Positions 26,530 through 35,873 of a stretch of 40,674 nucleotides of DNA are shown here, piece by piece (positions within the stretch are counted from its first letter, which is position 1; the number at the start of each line of letters is the position of its first letter). The position numbers and the translations under genes were made by a program. Location of the stretch: NCBI GenBank assembly GCA_910586425.1, contig CAJUHL010000013.1:1-40674 (forward strand). Direction: 5' to 3'. The notes below the pieces were generated by a model. The model did not search any database. It had not been told where the DNA came from and worked only from the letters and a program-made list of their open reading frames with translations. Origin of the DNA: an uncultured Bacilli bacterium. Lineage in GTDB: Bacteria > Bacillota_I > Bacilli_A > RF39 > UBA660.

Positions 26530-28589
26530 GGTTGTCTCCTAAATATGATTTTAAAGAACTGCTTGATAAAAAATAGATTGGTCTTGATAGTTTCTTTTAT
26601 TAAATGAAGTAAACGCCTACGTTTTCTTACATATCCTTGATTTTTTTTCATATATATACTTTCCTTAATAATGGATTTTAATTTTTGCTCACTAATCACA
26701 TAGTTTGATAATAAAGTGAGTTCTTCTTCTGTGATTACTTGCTTTAATGGCTCTATTTGATTAGTATGAATGCGATCAAATACATCAATATAGTTTTCAA
26801 TTACATCATCAAAATCAAAACGAGACACTGTTTGATATGCGGATTCAGACATTCTGAAATATAATTTATCATCCTCTAGTAATAATTTTATCTTTTCTAT
26901 ATAGTGATATGGGTTATTGACATCATCAATCATATAACCATTTTCCTTTGTAATAAAATCATTTACTCCAAAAGAATTTGAAACAACTGGGACTGCGCCA
27001 AAAGCCATAGCTTCTAATGGCATTAATCCAAAACCTTCACTAATAGATGTATCTACAAATATATCTGTCTTTTTTAATATCTCATATATTTCAGGGCGTG
27101 TGAGTGGTCCATAGTATTTATTAACTTTTACAGTTTTGCTGTTATTAACTCCCAATACCATATCTTTATTGTTGATAATCAAATTTACTTCAATATTATC
27201 GAATTTTTCTGTTATATGTTTTAACAAATCAATTACTAAATAGTCTTGTTTTCTTTGTTCATTTCTAAGTACCATTGTAATCGATCTATCTCTATGATTT
27301 TTTTTAGTTCTGGCAAGATCTATATCAATTCCATTAATGATAGGAATCGAATCAATATGAAACAAATCTTTATAAGTACTGGTCAGATAATTGGATACTG
27401 CAATGACATACTGCGCCATTTTAAATGACATTTCTACTTCTCCATAACGAGCCCCATTCTCAAAAACAAATTCATAACCTTGTGAGAAATAAATACATTT
27501 TGCATTATATTTTGTTGCTAAACGATTGGTTAAAAACATACTTTCATAAATTGTTCCAATGATTGATTTCGTTGAGATTTTTTCAAGTTCTGTAACAGTT
27601 GCAGGATTGAAGACCATAATTTCATTATAATTCCCTGGATATAAATTCAACATTCCAATACATTTTCCCCGTATAGATAGATAATTAATAATATCTACGA
27701 TTACACGGACCCCACCTGATGTTTTTGAAGCAAATGGAAGTACAAACATTTCATCATATTCTATCTTTTTATCTTCTTCACTCAAATGGGTTTCTATATA
27801 TTTGATGGGATCATTTTTCATATATTTTTTTAATTCGACTTCATATTGGTTTTTCCATCTAGAATAAAATATTTGTAAATTATGTTCAAGTCTTTCATTG
27901 CGGGATTGATTTGTTGTATTAAACGACATTTCAGCCTTATGAAAGACATAGGTATCAATCGCTACTTTTGCTTTAAATCCCTTTTGCATTGCTTGAAATT
28001 GATAATCTGTTTCATCACAATAACCCATCCCATATATCTCATCTAGCATTCCTACTTCTTCGACACATTTTCTGCTAATCATCAAACAGTTCCCCACAAC
28101 TGTACACGCATCAAAATTTTTTCCTCTAAACTTTTTTTCCAACAGTTGATCCATCATCATATAAGAATAGCCAGGATACATGTCTAATGTTAAATTGGCT
28201 GCATTTGAGGATAATGGACAAATAAGACCTATTTTATTATCCTTTTCCATATGACTCATTAATTTTTCAATTGTATTTTTTGCAATAAAACAATCCGTAT
28301 TTAACAGTAAGACATATTCACTCTCTTTATTTTCCAAAAACAAAGATAATCCTTTATTTACATTTCGTATAAAACCTAAATTTTCTTCATTTTTAATTAA
28401 TTCTACTTTTTCCCCATATTTTTCTGTTAAATTTTGTAACATATTACAAGTAAATTCATTAGAATTATCATTCATTAGATAAATTTTTCCTAAAGTTTCT
28501 GGATTTGTATTATAGATTAATGCATAAATACATAGTTTCACAAATTCTGGTGCATTATATATTGGAATTATAACATCACATTTTTTCAT
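26526..28589 (-). CDS. Two-domain glycosyltransferase: GT2 fused to GT4/WsaF-like
   Basis: A 687-residue protein with two catalytic domains. Residues 1-260 are GT2 (DVIIPIYNAPEFVKLCIYAL at the start, LLNTDCFIAKN near residue 94, and NCLMISRKCVEEVGMLDEI near 166). Residues 280-640 are a GT-B domain: FASKTSGGVRVIVDIINYLS near 285 and TSISEGFGLMPLEAMAFGAV near 515. The GGVRVI block and its spacing recall WsaF rhamnosyltransferases. The C-terminal 50 residues are basic and may bind membrane. Such bifunctional enzymes can build a disaccharide repeat. AGGAGGGAT precedes the ATG. It is downstream of the ABC-2 permease in unit A. Confidence 0.9.
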   Translation of the reverse strand: MKKCDVIIPIYNAPEFVKLCIYALIYNTNPETLGKIYLMNDNSNEFTCNMLQNLTEKYGEKVELIKNEENLGFIRNVNKGLSLFLENKESEYVLLLNTDCFIAKNTIEKLMSHMEKDNKIGLICPLSSNAANLTLDMYPGYSYMMMDQLLEKKFRGKNFDACTVVGNCLMISRKCVEEVGMLDEIYGMGYCDETDYQFQAMQKGFKAKVAIDTYVFHKAEMSFNTTNQSRNERLEHNLQIFYSRWKNQYEVELKKYMKNDPIKYIETHLSEEDKKIEYDEMFVLPFASKTSGGVRVIVDIINYLSIRGKCIGMLNLYPGNYNEIMVFNPATVTELEKISTKSIIGTIYESMFLTNRLATKYNAKCIYFSQGYEFVFENGARYGEVEMSFKMAQYVIAVSNYLTSTYKDLFHIDSIPIINGIDIDLARTKKNHRDRSITMVLRNEQRKQDYLVIDLLKHITEKFDNIEVNLIINNKDMVLGVNNSKTVKVNKYYGPLTRPEIYEILKKTDIFVDTSISEGFGLMPLEAMAFGAVPVVSNSFGVNDFITKENGYMIDDVNNPYHYIEKIKLLLEDDKLYFRMSESAYQTVSRFDFDDVIENYIDVFDRIHTNQIEPLKQVITEEELTLLSNYVISEQKLKSIIKESIYMKKNQGYVRKRRRLLHLIKETIKTNLFFIKQFFKIIFRRQP

Positions 28590-28600
28590 TTATATCCCTC

Positions 28601-29371
28601 CTAGACTTCCTCTGCAAAGCCTCTTTCCAATTTTTTAAATATTTTATACCCAACATATACTAAAAGAATACTTCCTAATAAAACCACACATAGGGATTTT
28701 ATTGGTGGAACTGATTGATAGTATAAAATATCTCTATAACTTGCAATAATAGTTGCCATTGGATTTATTTTAATTACCCAATCAATCTTTGTTCCCACAA
28801 ATAATGTGGAGCTATATAAAATAGGGGTAATATAAAATAACATATTGACAATAAAATTAATGATATATTCTGCATCTCTAATATATACATTAATCGCACT
28901 TGTGATAAAGATTAGCCCCAATAAAAGGAAAAATTGTGCAAGTATTACAATTGGTAACCATAAGATATAAATACTAAAACCAATTTGGCTAAAAATTAAA
29001 AATAGCAGAATAATAATGCATGAAATTAGAAAGTTGACTAACCCACTACATACAATAGAGATTGGTAAAATCTCCCTTGGAAAATACACTTTTTTGATAA
29101 TTCCCGCATTGGCCAAGATACAGTATGTACCTTGACTAATCACCGTTGTAAAAAAGGTCCATGGTAAAATCCCTATAATCAAAAATGTAATATAATGTGG
29201 TTCATTATTTTTTAATATGAACGGAAATACGATCGCATATACCAATGTCATTAGTAATGGATTAACAAACGACCACAATACCCCTAAAAACGAACCCTTA
29301 TATTTCCCTCTAATTTCTTTTTTGATATTACTTTTTAACAATTGACGATATTGGTATAATTCTTGAAACAT
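28601..29371 (-). CDS. ABC-2 polysaccharide export permease (Wzm/TagG-like)
   Basis: Membrane half of an ABC exporter for a finished lipid-linked glycan. About 256 residues with six hydrophobic segments. The family opening is QYRQLLKSNIKKEIRGKYKG and SFLGVLWSFVNPLLMTLVYA, and PREILPISIVCSGLVNFLIS is near residue 105. It pairs with the ATPase gene that ends directly before it. I choose ATG 29371; a GTG at 29380 overlaps the ATPase stop. The export by this pair means the polymer is made to length in the cytoplasm. Confidence 0.93.
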   Translation of the reverse strand: MFQELYQYRQLLKSNIKKEIRGKYKGSFLGVLWSFVNPLLMTLVYAIVFPFILKNNEPHYITFLIIGILPWTFFTTVISQGTYCILANAGIIKKVYFPREILPISIVCSGLVNFLISCIIILLFLIFSQIGFSIYILWLPIVILAQFFLLLGLIFITSAINVYIRDAEYIINFIVNMLFYITPILYSSTLFVGTKIDWVIKINPMATIIASYRDILYYQSVPPIKSLCVVLLGSILLVYVGYKIFKKLERGFAEEV

Positions 29372-29372
29372 C

Positions 29373-30125
29373 TTAACCACACACCTTTAAATATTCTTCA
29401 ATTACCTGATTTGATTGCCCATCCATTCTAATTTCCCCATTATAAATCCAGATGGAACGGTCGCATAATTTTCGAACAGACTCTAAACTATGACTGACAA
29501 TTACAATTGTTTTTCCCATTTTTTTTAATTCTTCTAATTTTTCATAACATTTTTCCTGAAAGTGTTGATCACCGACTGCTAGTATTTCATCAATTAATAA
29601 AATTTCTGCATCAACATTAATCGCAACAGAAAAAGCAAGTCGCATATACATTCCTGAAGAATAAGTCCTAACGGGGGTGTCAATTAAATCACCCAATTCA
29701 GAAAAATTAATAATATCTAATACTCTTCTATCAATTTCCGCGGCTGTAAGGCCAAATATGGAAGCATTAAAATAGATATTTTCCCTTCCTGTAAAATCAG
29801 GATGAAACCCAGCACCTAATTCCAGTAGGGAAGTTAGCTTTCCATCTACTTTTATTTCTCCTTCATTTGGATAAATAATTCTTGTCATTAATTTCAAAAG
29901 TGTGCTCTTTCCACTTCCATTTGTTCCAATTAAAGCAACGGTTTCTCCCTTTTTAATATTTAAATTTATATTTTTTAAAACTACTTTTTTTTCTGCTTTC
30001 GATTTGTTCCAAAATACTAATTTTTCTTTTAAAGAACTTGCTTTATCATAATATAGTTTAAAATATTTCGTCATATTTTTTACAGTTATTGCATATTTTT
30101 CTTTTGTTTCTTTTTTTTGTTTCAT
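29373..30125 (-). CDS. ABC-2 export ATPase (Wzt/TagH-like, no C-terminal carbohydrate domain)
   Basis: Nucleotide-binding partner of the permease. The 250 residues contain Walker A GTNGSGKSTLL near residue 73, the TagH/Wzt block GAGFHPDFTGRENIYFNASI near 108, the signature YSSGMYMRLAFSVA near 160, Walker B LLIDEILAVGD near 182, and His in VSHSLESV near 215. It lacks the roughly 180-residue carbohydrate-binding extension of Wzt from E. coli O8/O9, so chain length is not read by this subunit in that way. It is coupled to the permease by overlap of its stop region. Confidence 0.94.
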   Translation of the reverse strand: MKQKKETKEKYAITVKNMTKYFKLYYDKASSLKEKLVFWNKSKAEKKVVLKNINLNIKKGETVALIGTNGSGKSTLLKLMTRIIYPNEGEIKVDGKLTSLLELGAGFHPDFTGRENIYFNASIFGLTAAEIDRRVLDIINFSELGDLIDTPVRTYSSGMYMRLAFSVAINVDAEILLIDEILAVGDQHFQEKCYEKLEELKKMGKTIVIVSHSLESVRKLCDRSIWIYNGEIRMDGQSNQVIEEYLKVCG

Positions 30126-30145
30126 AAAATCAACCTTTATACTTT

Positions 30146-31762
30146 CTATTTATGGACCGTTCTTGAAAACTTACGTAATGGTTCCGTCATTTTCCAACTT
30201 TTGCTTTGAAAAATGGACTTTAATTCTTGATCAAGTATTTTATTTTTTTCCTCTAAATTTTGAATAATCACTTTACTTTGTTCTTCTTGCACTATATAAC
30301 TTATAAGTTCCTCAACTATTTTTTGATAATTATTTGTTTTTGCTTTATTTAATGTTTCTAACATTCTAATTGGAATTTCATTTTTTCCCAAACGACTGAC
30401 TTCATAGATATTTTGTACCACAGAATATTTTTCTTCGCCTAGGATCCTATCTAAAATAAATTCCTCCTCTTTGTATGTTGTAGAGGCCAACCATTCAATA
30501 TCAAAATCAACCTGATATGTTATTCGAAGGTTTGCTATCATTTCAATGAAGGAATTTTTGGTAAACGCATGGAGATGTGTACTATCTAAAATACCAGTTT
30601 TTTGATAATTAAATTCTTCGTTTATTAAGCCTTTTATAATATCTGCATAAGCAACATTAGGTACACTTATTAATATTTTTCCTGTGGGAGATAGCCATTT
30701 TGATACTCGATATAATGTGTCTGCTGGATTCCGCATATGTTCTAAAACATCAGCCAAAATAATGTAATCAAATTCTATTTTCTCCTTTTCTATTACTTCT
30801 CTTCCTTCTATATTTTCTATATCTATAGAAAATACTTTTTTATAGTATCCACTTTTTTCTGCAATTTCGGCAGACTTTTCATCTACTTCTATACCATAGT
30901 TAACGCATTTTTTATTTTTAAATAATAGTTCCCCAATAATTCCCGTACCACAGCCAATATCTAACACAGTGCTTTCCTCTTGTACGCGCCTTGCGATTAT
31001 ACTATGACTATCATTTATATCTTCAATATGACAGTGATAATTACTTTTTGCTGGTTCATATTTATTTTTCTCTTCCACTAAACCAAGTTCGTTACTAAAG
31101 CCATTTCCAAATACATTAGCCTTTTTTGTAACCAATTTTTCTTCAGTTGTTGCAATATCTTTATGAATCACCCCATAAGGAATTTGACACTTCCATAAAG
31201 CATACATAATAGATAAGGATTCCTGTGTGTTAAACTGTTCTAACTGGTGATACCATTCTTCTTGGAAGGAAGCTAGTTTTTTATCTTTTTTTCTAATAAT
31301 TAGTTTCTCAGAAACAAGTCCAAAATCTTTGGGAAAACCTTGCCTTTTATAATAATCCATTTGTGTCCTTATAACAGCAGGATTCCCTATTCCCGATTGA
31401 ATATATTTTTCAGATACTTGGTAGACATAATGATTATCATCTTCTAAAAAATAAATATTTTCCTTTTCAAAGTTACAATTTTCTTTGATAATATCGTCAA
31501 TAGACTGATGGAAACATAAATCTACATCCATGTAAATTACAATATCGTATTTTTTTTCTAATTTGAAATCCCCTAATATTTTATATTTTTTAATGAAGTT
31601 TTGATCTGATAATATACTATCATTAATGTATTTTATTTTCCAATCCAATGATTGGAAATCTTGCTTGTTAGTAAAGCAATAATAGTCTGTATTTGACTCA
31701 TGCCTTATCTTGGGTAAATCTCCACTATTTGTCGCTACTGTGTAGACTAACTTTCTTATCAT
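30146..31762 (-). CDS. Fused glycosyltransferase-like and SAM methyltransferase protein
   Basis: A 538-residue protein, first gene of unit A. Residues 1-230 look like a nucleotide-sugar transferase domain, with YTVATNSGDLPKIRHES at the start and DIVIYMDVDLCFHQS (DxD) near residue 74. From about residue 250 comes a class I methyltransferase: STVLDIGCGTGIIGELLF near 265 and YIILADVLEHMRNPADTL near 335. The last 70 residues are a coiled coil ending in SKSWKMTEPLRKFSRTV, a tail common in O-antigen glycosyltransferases. A methyltransferase could cap and end the chain, as in ABC-exported O antigens. The GT assignment of the first part is moderate. Confidence 0.85.
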   Translation of the reverse strand: MIRKLVYTVATNSGDLPKIRHESNTDYYCFTNKQDFQSLDWKIKYINDSILSDQNFIKKYKILGDFKLEKKYDIVIYMDVDLCFHQSIDDIIKENCNFEKENIYFLEDDNHYVYQVSEKYIQSGIGNPAVIRTQMDYYKRQGFPKDFGLVSEKLIIRKKDKKLASFQEEWYHQLEQFNTQESLSIMYALWKCQIPYGVIHKDIATTEEKLVTKKANVFGNGFSNELGLVEEKNKYEPAKSNYHCHIEDINDSHSIIARRVQEESTVLDIGCGTGIIGELLFKNKKCVNYGIEVDEKSAEIAEKSGYYKKVFSIDIENIEGREVIEKEKIEFDYIILADVLEHMRNPADTLYRVSKWLSPTGKILISVPNVAYADIIKGLINEEFNYQKTGILDSTHLHAFTKNSFIEMIANLRITYQVDFDIEWLASTTYKEEEFILDRILGEEKYSVVQNIYEVSRLGKNEIPIRMLETLNKAKTNNYQKIVEELISYIVQEEQSKVIIQNLEEKNKILDQELKSIFQSKSWKMTEPLRKFSRTVHK

Positions 31763-31817
31763 ACTTTATCCTCCTAAAAGATAATACTGATATTTTTTTA
31801 ATTATATAATTATATTT

Positions 31818-31846
31818 ATTATACTCTAAAATACTAATATTTCCAA
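31818..31846 (-). promoter_or_regulatory. Housekeeping promoter of polysaccharide unit A
   Basis: TTGGAA, a 17-base spacer and TATAAT on the - strand. The leader to the start at 31762 is about 50 bases, with AGGAGGATAAA as ribosome-binding site. Confidence 0.7.
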
Positions 31847-31915
31847 GCAATCTTAACGTTTTGTATCTATATTATTAAGATTCTCTAATGTCTTATCAAA
31901 TTGTTATAGTATGTT

Positions 31916-32755
31916 TTAATGATTTCTTATTTTTAAGAAACATGTAAATAGAAAAAATAAGACTTTCATTGTAATACGGTTAATAACACCAGCATGATTA
32001 TATTTTACTTGAAAATAATACTGGCTTCGTTTTAAATTTTTATATTTTTGAACACTTGTATGCACTTTATCAATCGTAACAGAGTGATTATGAATTACCT
32101 CTACATTCCCGTTGATGACTACTTTTTTGTCTATTCGTTGTAGTTTTTTAGATAACACATTTTCTTCATAATATAAAAATAATTTTTCATCAAAGTAGTC
32201 TACTATTTTTAAATCAGTTCCTTTTACTAAAAAGAAACTACCTGAAACGGCTTCTACTTCCATAATATTATCTTTGACCTGTTCTACTGTGTAATTCATT
32301 TTTTTTTGATACTTTTTATAGATTCCTGGTAGACTGAGTATTATATCTTGCCAAGGAGAAGGTATTTTCCAACCACAATTATATCCAGTATGTTCTCTTA
32401 TCATAGGCGCTACTACAGCAATATCTTCATCAAATGTATCAATTAAAGCACCAACATCTTGTTCACAGTCAATTACAATATCTGTATTGCTCATAATGAT
32501 GATACAATCTTCGTATAATTCATTTAAATATCTTGCACCAATATTTAAACCATACCCATAACCACCGTTATGATCACTTTCCAAAACAACTACTTTTTCA
32601 TTCGCAAGCTTTTTTATTTTTGATAAAGAATCATCGGTTGAATGATTGTCTACAATTACAATTTGATCTAACAAGGAATAAGACTGTACTTGATCCATCA
32701 TTTTTTTAGTATTTTCATAATCATTATAATTGACCATTACGAATCCTATTTTCAC
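31916..32755 (-). CDS. Glycosyltransferase family 2
   Basis: A GT-A enzyme of 279 residues, second gene of unit C. It opens KIGFVMVNYNDYENTKKMMD, with IVDNHSTDDSLSKI near residue 35 and the DxD-type SNTDIVIDC near 90, and ends near the membrane with a hydrophobic patch (VLFFLFTCFLKI). It resembles the rhamnosyl- and galactosyltransferases of glycan clusters. The start is GTG 32755, preceded by AAAGGGGG; its first codons overlap the Wzy-like gene. The sugar is unknown. Confidence 0.9.
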   Translation of the reverse strand: MKIGFVMVNYNDYENTKKMMDQVQSYSLLDQIVIVDNHSTDDSLSKIKKLANEKVVVLESDHNGGYGYGLNIGARYLNELYEDCIIIMSNTDIVIDCEQDVGALIDTFDEDIAVVAPMIREHTGYNCGWKIPSPWQDIILSLPGIYKKYQKKMNYTVEQVKDNIMEVEAVSGSFFLVKGTDLKIVDYFDEKLFLYYEENVLSKKLQRIDKKVVINGNVEVIHNHSVTIDKVHTSVQKYKNLKRSQYYFQVKYNHAGVINRITMKVLFFLFTCFLKIRNH

Positions 32756-34022
32756 TAGAATTACCCCCTTTTAAATATCCAATTAAGATATAAGCGACCA
32801 ATATACTCACAGATGGTGCTGTAATCATATGCCCTGAAAATAAAGAAAGCAATAAAATAAGTAAAATACTTACCACATAATCTAGTTTAAAGTTGTATTT
32901 TATTTTCTTTATCATCAAAATCAAAATCCATAGAAAGGGAATAAAATAAATCACACCACCAATAATACCATGTCTGAATATAATATCATAATAATCCATT
33001 TCAATTAATTTTACATTGACATCATCTGTCCCATAGTTTTCGATATAACCAATTCCCAGTAATTTTTGATTCCATGGGGCCTTTTTATAATTTTCAAATG
33101 TGTTCTTTAAAAAAGTAACACGTTCACTAAATACAAAATGGTCTATTTTTTGAACGGTAAGTAAATCCGATAGGGAATGAATTTCTAGAAACTCTAAATG
33201 AATTTGGATGTTCTTATAAAAAGATGTCTTTGGTACAATTAGAACCAAAGAAATAATCCCCATTGCAGCGATGATTCCAAGATAAGAAAGTTGCTTCCAT
33301 TTATGCTTTTGTAACATCTGTACAACATAGAAAATTCCAAAAATCACAAAGGTAATGAGTACACTTAAAATGGGTACTTTTGTTCCAATCGCAAAATAAA
33401 CCACCATAAGAATAATCATTCCAACCAATAAAATCCACTTTTTTTGAAATAATAAATGATAGAATAAAAATGGAAATAAAATAGACAAAATTCCACCAAT
33501 TTCATTGGTAGAATAAAACCATCCAATCGTACCTGTTTTACTATAGGCATAACTGTCAAAACCAGTATGTGTCAAAAGAGGAAGCAGTATCAAACCAAGA
33601 TAACATAGTAAGATGGAACATAAATGTTTTGAATGAATTGTCAACCGCTTTTCCAAATGTAAATTGTAAAGTGCCAATAGCGTAAGTGGAAAGAAGAAAG
33701 TCCTTACCATAGATTGACATTCATAAAAGAATACATCTGTATTTTTTTGCAATAACGTCTGTATGACAAAGACAATCATATAAGTTATCACCGCACACGT
33801 TACTGCTATAATAGGTTTTTTATACCGACATTTACTGATAAAAAATAGATCATATAACAATAATCCTAAAAATAAAATCTTAATGACAATGATACCTGTA
33901 AACTGAATGTGTAATATATGAATTGAAAGTGCTGTCACACAATCAAAAATGGGTCCCAACAACAAAAACCATACAATGATTGTTTCGATATGACTACAAA
34001 TCCATTCGTTTACTCTTTTCAT
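32724..34022 (-). CDS. Wzy/O-antigen-ligase-like polytopic membrane protein
   Basis: About 432 residues with ten or more hydrophobic segments and a large loop near residues 255-310 (KNIQIHLEFLEIHSLSDLLT). This is the plan of O-antigen polymerases and ligases (Wzy_C/WaaL group). The N-terminal ETIIVWFLLLGPIFDCVTAL is characteristic of the Gram-positive members. It may polymerise or attach the glycan on the outer face. An ABC-exported polymer would not need a polymerase, so ligation to the wall or a second glycan is a possible job. The start ATG 34022 has AGGATGG upstream. A TATAAT box lies at 34048-34053. Confidence 0.85.
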   Translation of the reverse strand: MKRVNEWICSHIETIIVWFLLLGPIFDCVTALSIHILHIQFTGIIVIKILFLGLLLYDLFFISKCRYKKPIIAVTCAVITYMIVFVIQTLLQKNTDVFFYECQSMVRTFFFPLTLLALYNLHLEKRLTIHSKHLCSILLCYLGLILLPLLTHTGFDSYAYSKTGTIGWFYSTNEIGGILSILFPFLFYHLLFQKKWILLVGMIILMVVYFAIGTKVPILSVLITFVIFGIFYVVQMLQKHKWKQLSYLGIIAAMGIISLVLIVPKTSFYKNIQIHLEFLEIHSLSDLLTVQKIDHFVFSERVTFLKNTFENYKKAPWNQKLLGIGYIENYGTDDVNVKLIEMDYYDIIFRHGIIGGVIYFIPFLWILILMIKKIKYNFKLDYVVSILLILLLSLFSGHMITAPSVSILVAYILIGYLKGGNSSENRIRNGQL

Positions 34023-34047
34023 ACTATCATCCATCCTATATAGGTTC

Positions 34048-34053
34048 ATTATA
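34048..34053 (-). promoter_or_regulatory. -10 box of polysaccharide unit C
   Basis: TATAAT on the - strand 25 bases before the start codon. The -35 is poor and overlaps the preceding terminator. Confidence 0.45.
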
Positions 34054-34073
34054 TCAAAATTAGAATACGAGAA

Positions 34074-34093
34074 AAAGTATCTTTCGATACTTT
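34074..34093 (-). terminator. Intrinsic terminator of the degenerate ABC exporter gene
   Basis: AAAGTATC and GATACTTT arms with a four-base loop and T-rich tail on the - strand, just after the stop at 34104. It makes that gene a separate unit. Confidence 0.75.
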
Positions 34094-34103
34094 CCTTGTA
34101 ATT

Positions 34104-35771
34104 TTATCTTTTTTTCTTTTTTGAAATAGATTCGATTGTTCCACGTTCTATTTTGATGACTTGTGAAACAAGATTCGTACATTCTTCACTTGCAGAGAAA
34201 ATGAGAATTGTCCTTTTTCCATACAATTTATCTAAAGCATGTTTGATACTATCTTTCTCCATTTTGGATAATGCGATTGGGAATTCATACAGAATGATGA
34301 TTTCACTATTCGTTAGCAGTGTTCGAGCGAGTCCAATCAAATATTTTTTTCCTTCTGGTAAATTGGATATATCGGTGCGATATTTTTTGGGTAAGGTGCA
34401 GATATAATCATCTAACTCTAACATTTTACATACTTCTTTTATTTTTTGTTTATCACGACATACCATTTCTAGATTTTTCATAATACTCCCATGGAAGAAA
34501 TAGGGCCTTGTTGTCAAATAATTTAAATTGGTCTTATGTACCTTTTCTGTATAATCCCAAATATGAATTCCATCTACATAAATATCTCCATAATCTTGTC
34601 TGATTTCTCTTCGCAGTAAATTAAAAATCGTACGTTTTCCACAATTTCTTTGTCCTAAAAATAAGACAGTTTCATTTTCGGGAATATGGAAAGAAATATC
34701 CTTAATGCGACTATTATGTTCTTCTTGATTCGTACTATTGTAACTTACATTCTTAAAGTCAATATTGCCTAAAATATCATCTGTTTTATTGGTTCCAAAA
34801 TCAAATAATTCCTTCTCTGTGAAATTTAAAATAATTGATACTCGGTTGGTCGAAATATTTGCCCTTTTAATCTCTGTTAAAATGGTCATAAAATCATTGG
34901 CAACTTCAATTCCCGAACTTAAATAAGGAACAATTAAGAAATATAACGTTAAAGATACTTGTCCTTTGGATACCATATAGACAATAAAGATGGTCATCGC
35001 ATAAATTACAAATTGATAAAAGACATGAAAGTAATGGTCTAAAAAACAATACTCAATATTCCATTGATTTTTTTCTTTGATATATCCATTACAACTATTC
35101 AAAAATTTACGTTTGACTTGCTTTGTCACATTTAAGTCCTTCATAATATCTTTCGAATCCATTACTTCAGAAAAACTTTCATATTGTACATCGTGAGCTT
35201 CTGAAATTCGCTTATTGGATTTTGCAATCCGATTGTTGATCCAATTTAGAATAAAAAAATTGAAAATATCTACTAAAATAATCACACAAGCAACAGGTAC
35301 GTTAATTAGAAATATCGCACCAATGGTTAAGATAAGTCGCCATAATCGTGCCGTTCTCGTTGCAAGTAAATCTGAAAAGTTTGCTACATTATAAACATCA
35401 TTATGAATAATATTGATTAATTTTTCTTTGGAATTGGTTTCAAAATTAACATCTTTTGCATTCGCAATTTTATCAAAAATTTTTTCTTCCAAATTCATAT
35501 ATGTATGTTTTAATAATTTATAATAAATGCGGTAATTGATATCCCAAAATCCCTTTCGTAGAACAATGAATAAAAAGCCTATTGTTAAAAATAAATAGAC
35601 AAGATTAAATTTACCAAGATTGATATTGGTAATGACATTGGCTGCAAAAATAGGTTCTATAATACTACAAATAGAAGCTCCCAAAACGGTAATAAATGCA
35701 ATAAAAAAATATTTTTTGCTGGGTTTGGCAATACGATACCAATTTTGAAACATTCGAATATTCTCTTTCAT
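34104..35771 (-). CDS. Degenerate ABC exporter: MsbA-like half-transporter with a dead ATPase domain
   Basis: A 555-residue full-length half-transporter with intact membrane domain (about residues 20-310) and a recognisable nucleotide-binding fold that has lost its motifs. Walker A reads GQRNCGKRT (373-381), with the Ser/Thr after Lys changed to Arg. The Q-loop Gln is Thr421. The signature is LPEGK (471-475) where the family has LSGGQ. Walker B has Tyr495 in place of Asp (IIILYEF). The switch His is Ala527. All five changes together make ATP hydrolysis very unlikely. The frame is open over the whole length and the promoter region and terminator remain, so it is probably selected for another role: a regulatory subunit, a scaffold or a partner of the intact exporter at 19380. 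A very old pseudogene would show stops. Confidence 0.88.
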   Translation of the reverse strand: MKENIRMFQNWYRIAKPSKKYFFIAFITVLGASICSIIEPIFAANVITNINLGKFNLVYLFLTIGFLFIVLRKGFWDINYRIYYKLLKHTYMNLEEKIFDKIANAKDVNFETNSKEKLINIIHNDVYNVANFSDLLATRTARLWRLILTIGAIFLINVPVACVIILVDIFNFFILNWINNRIAKSNKRISEAHDVQYESFSEVMDSKDIMKDLNVTKQVKRKFLNSCNGYIKEKNQWNIEYCFLDHYFHVFYQFVIYAMTIFIVYMVSKGQVSLTLYFLIVPYLSSGIEVANDFMTILTEIKRANISTNRVSIILNFTEKELFDFGTNKTDDILGNIDFKNVSYNSTNQEEHNSRIKDISFHIPENETVLFLGQRNCGKRTIFNLLRREIRQDYGDIYVDGIHIWDYTEKVHKTNLNYLTTRPYFFHGSIMKNLEMVCRDKQKIKEVCKMLELDDYICTLPKKYRTDISNLPEGKKYLIGLARTLLTNSEIIILYEFPIALSKMEKDSIKHALDKLYGKRTILIFSASEECTNLVSQVIKIERGTIESISKKKKR

Positions 35772-35850
35772 CTAATCACATCTATTATGAGTATATCATA
35801 ATGAATGAATATCCTTTTTCCAAAAATTATAAAATTGACATTTGTTGACA

Positions 35851-35873
35851 AAAAAATACGGAAAATCCGTATT
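35851..35873 (-). terminator. Intrinsic terminator of the 35872 gene
   Basis: AATACGGA and TCCGTATT arms, three-base loop and a run of T on the - strand, at the stop codon. Confidence 0.85.
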
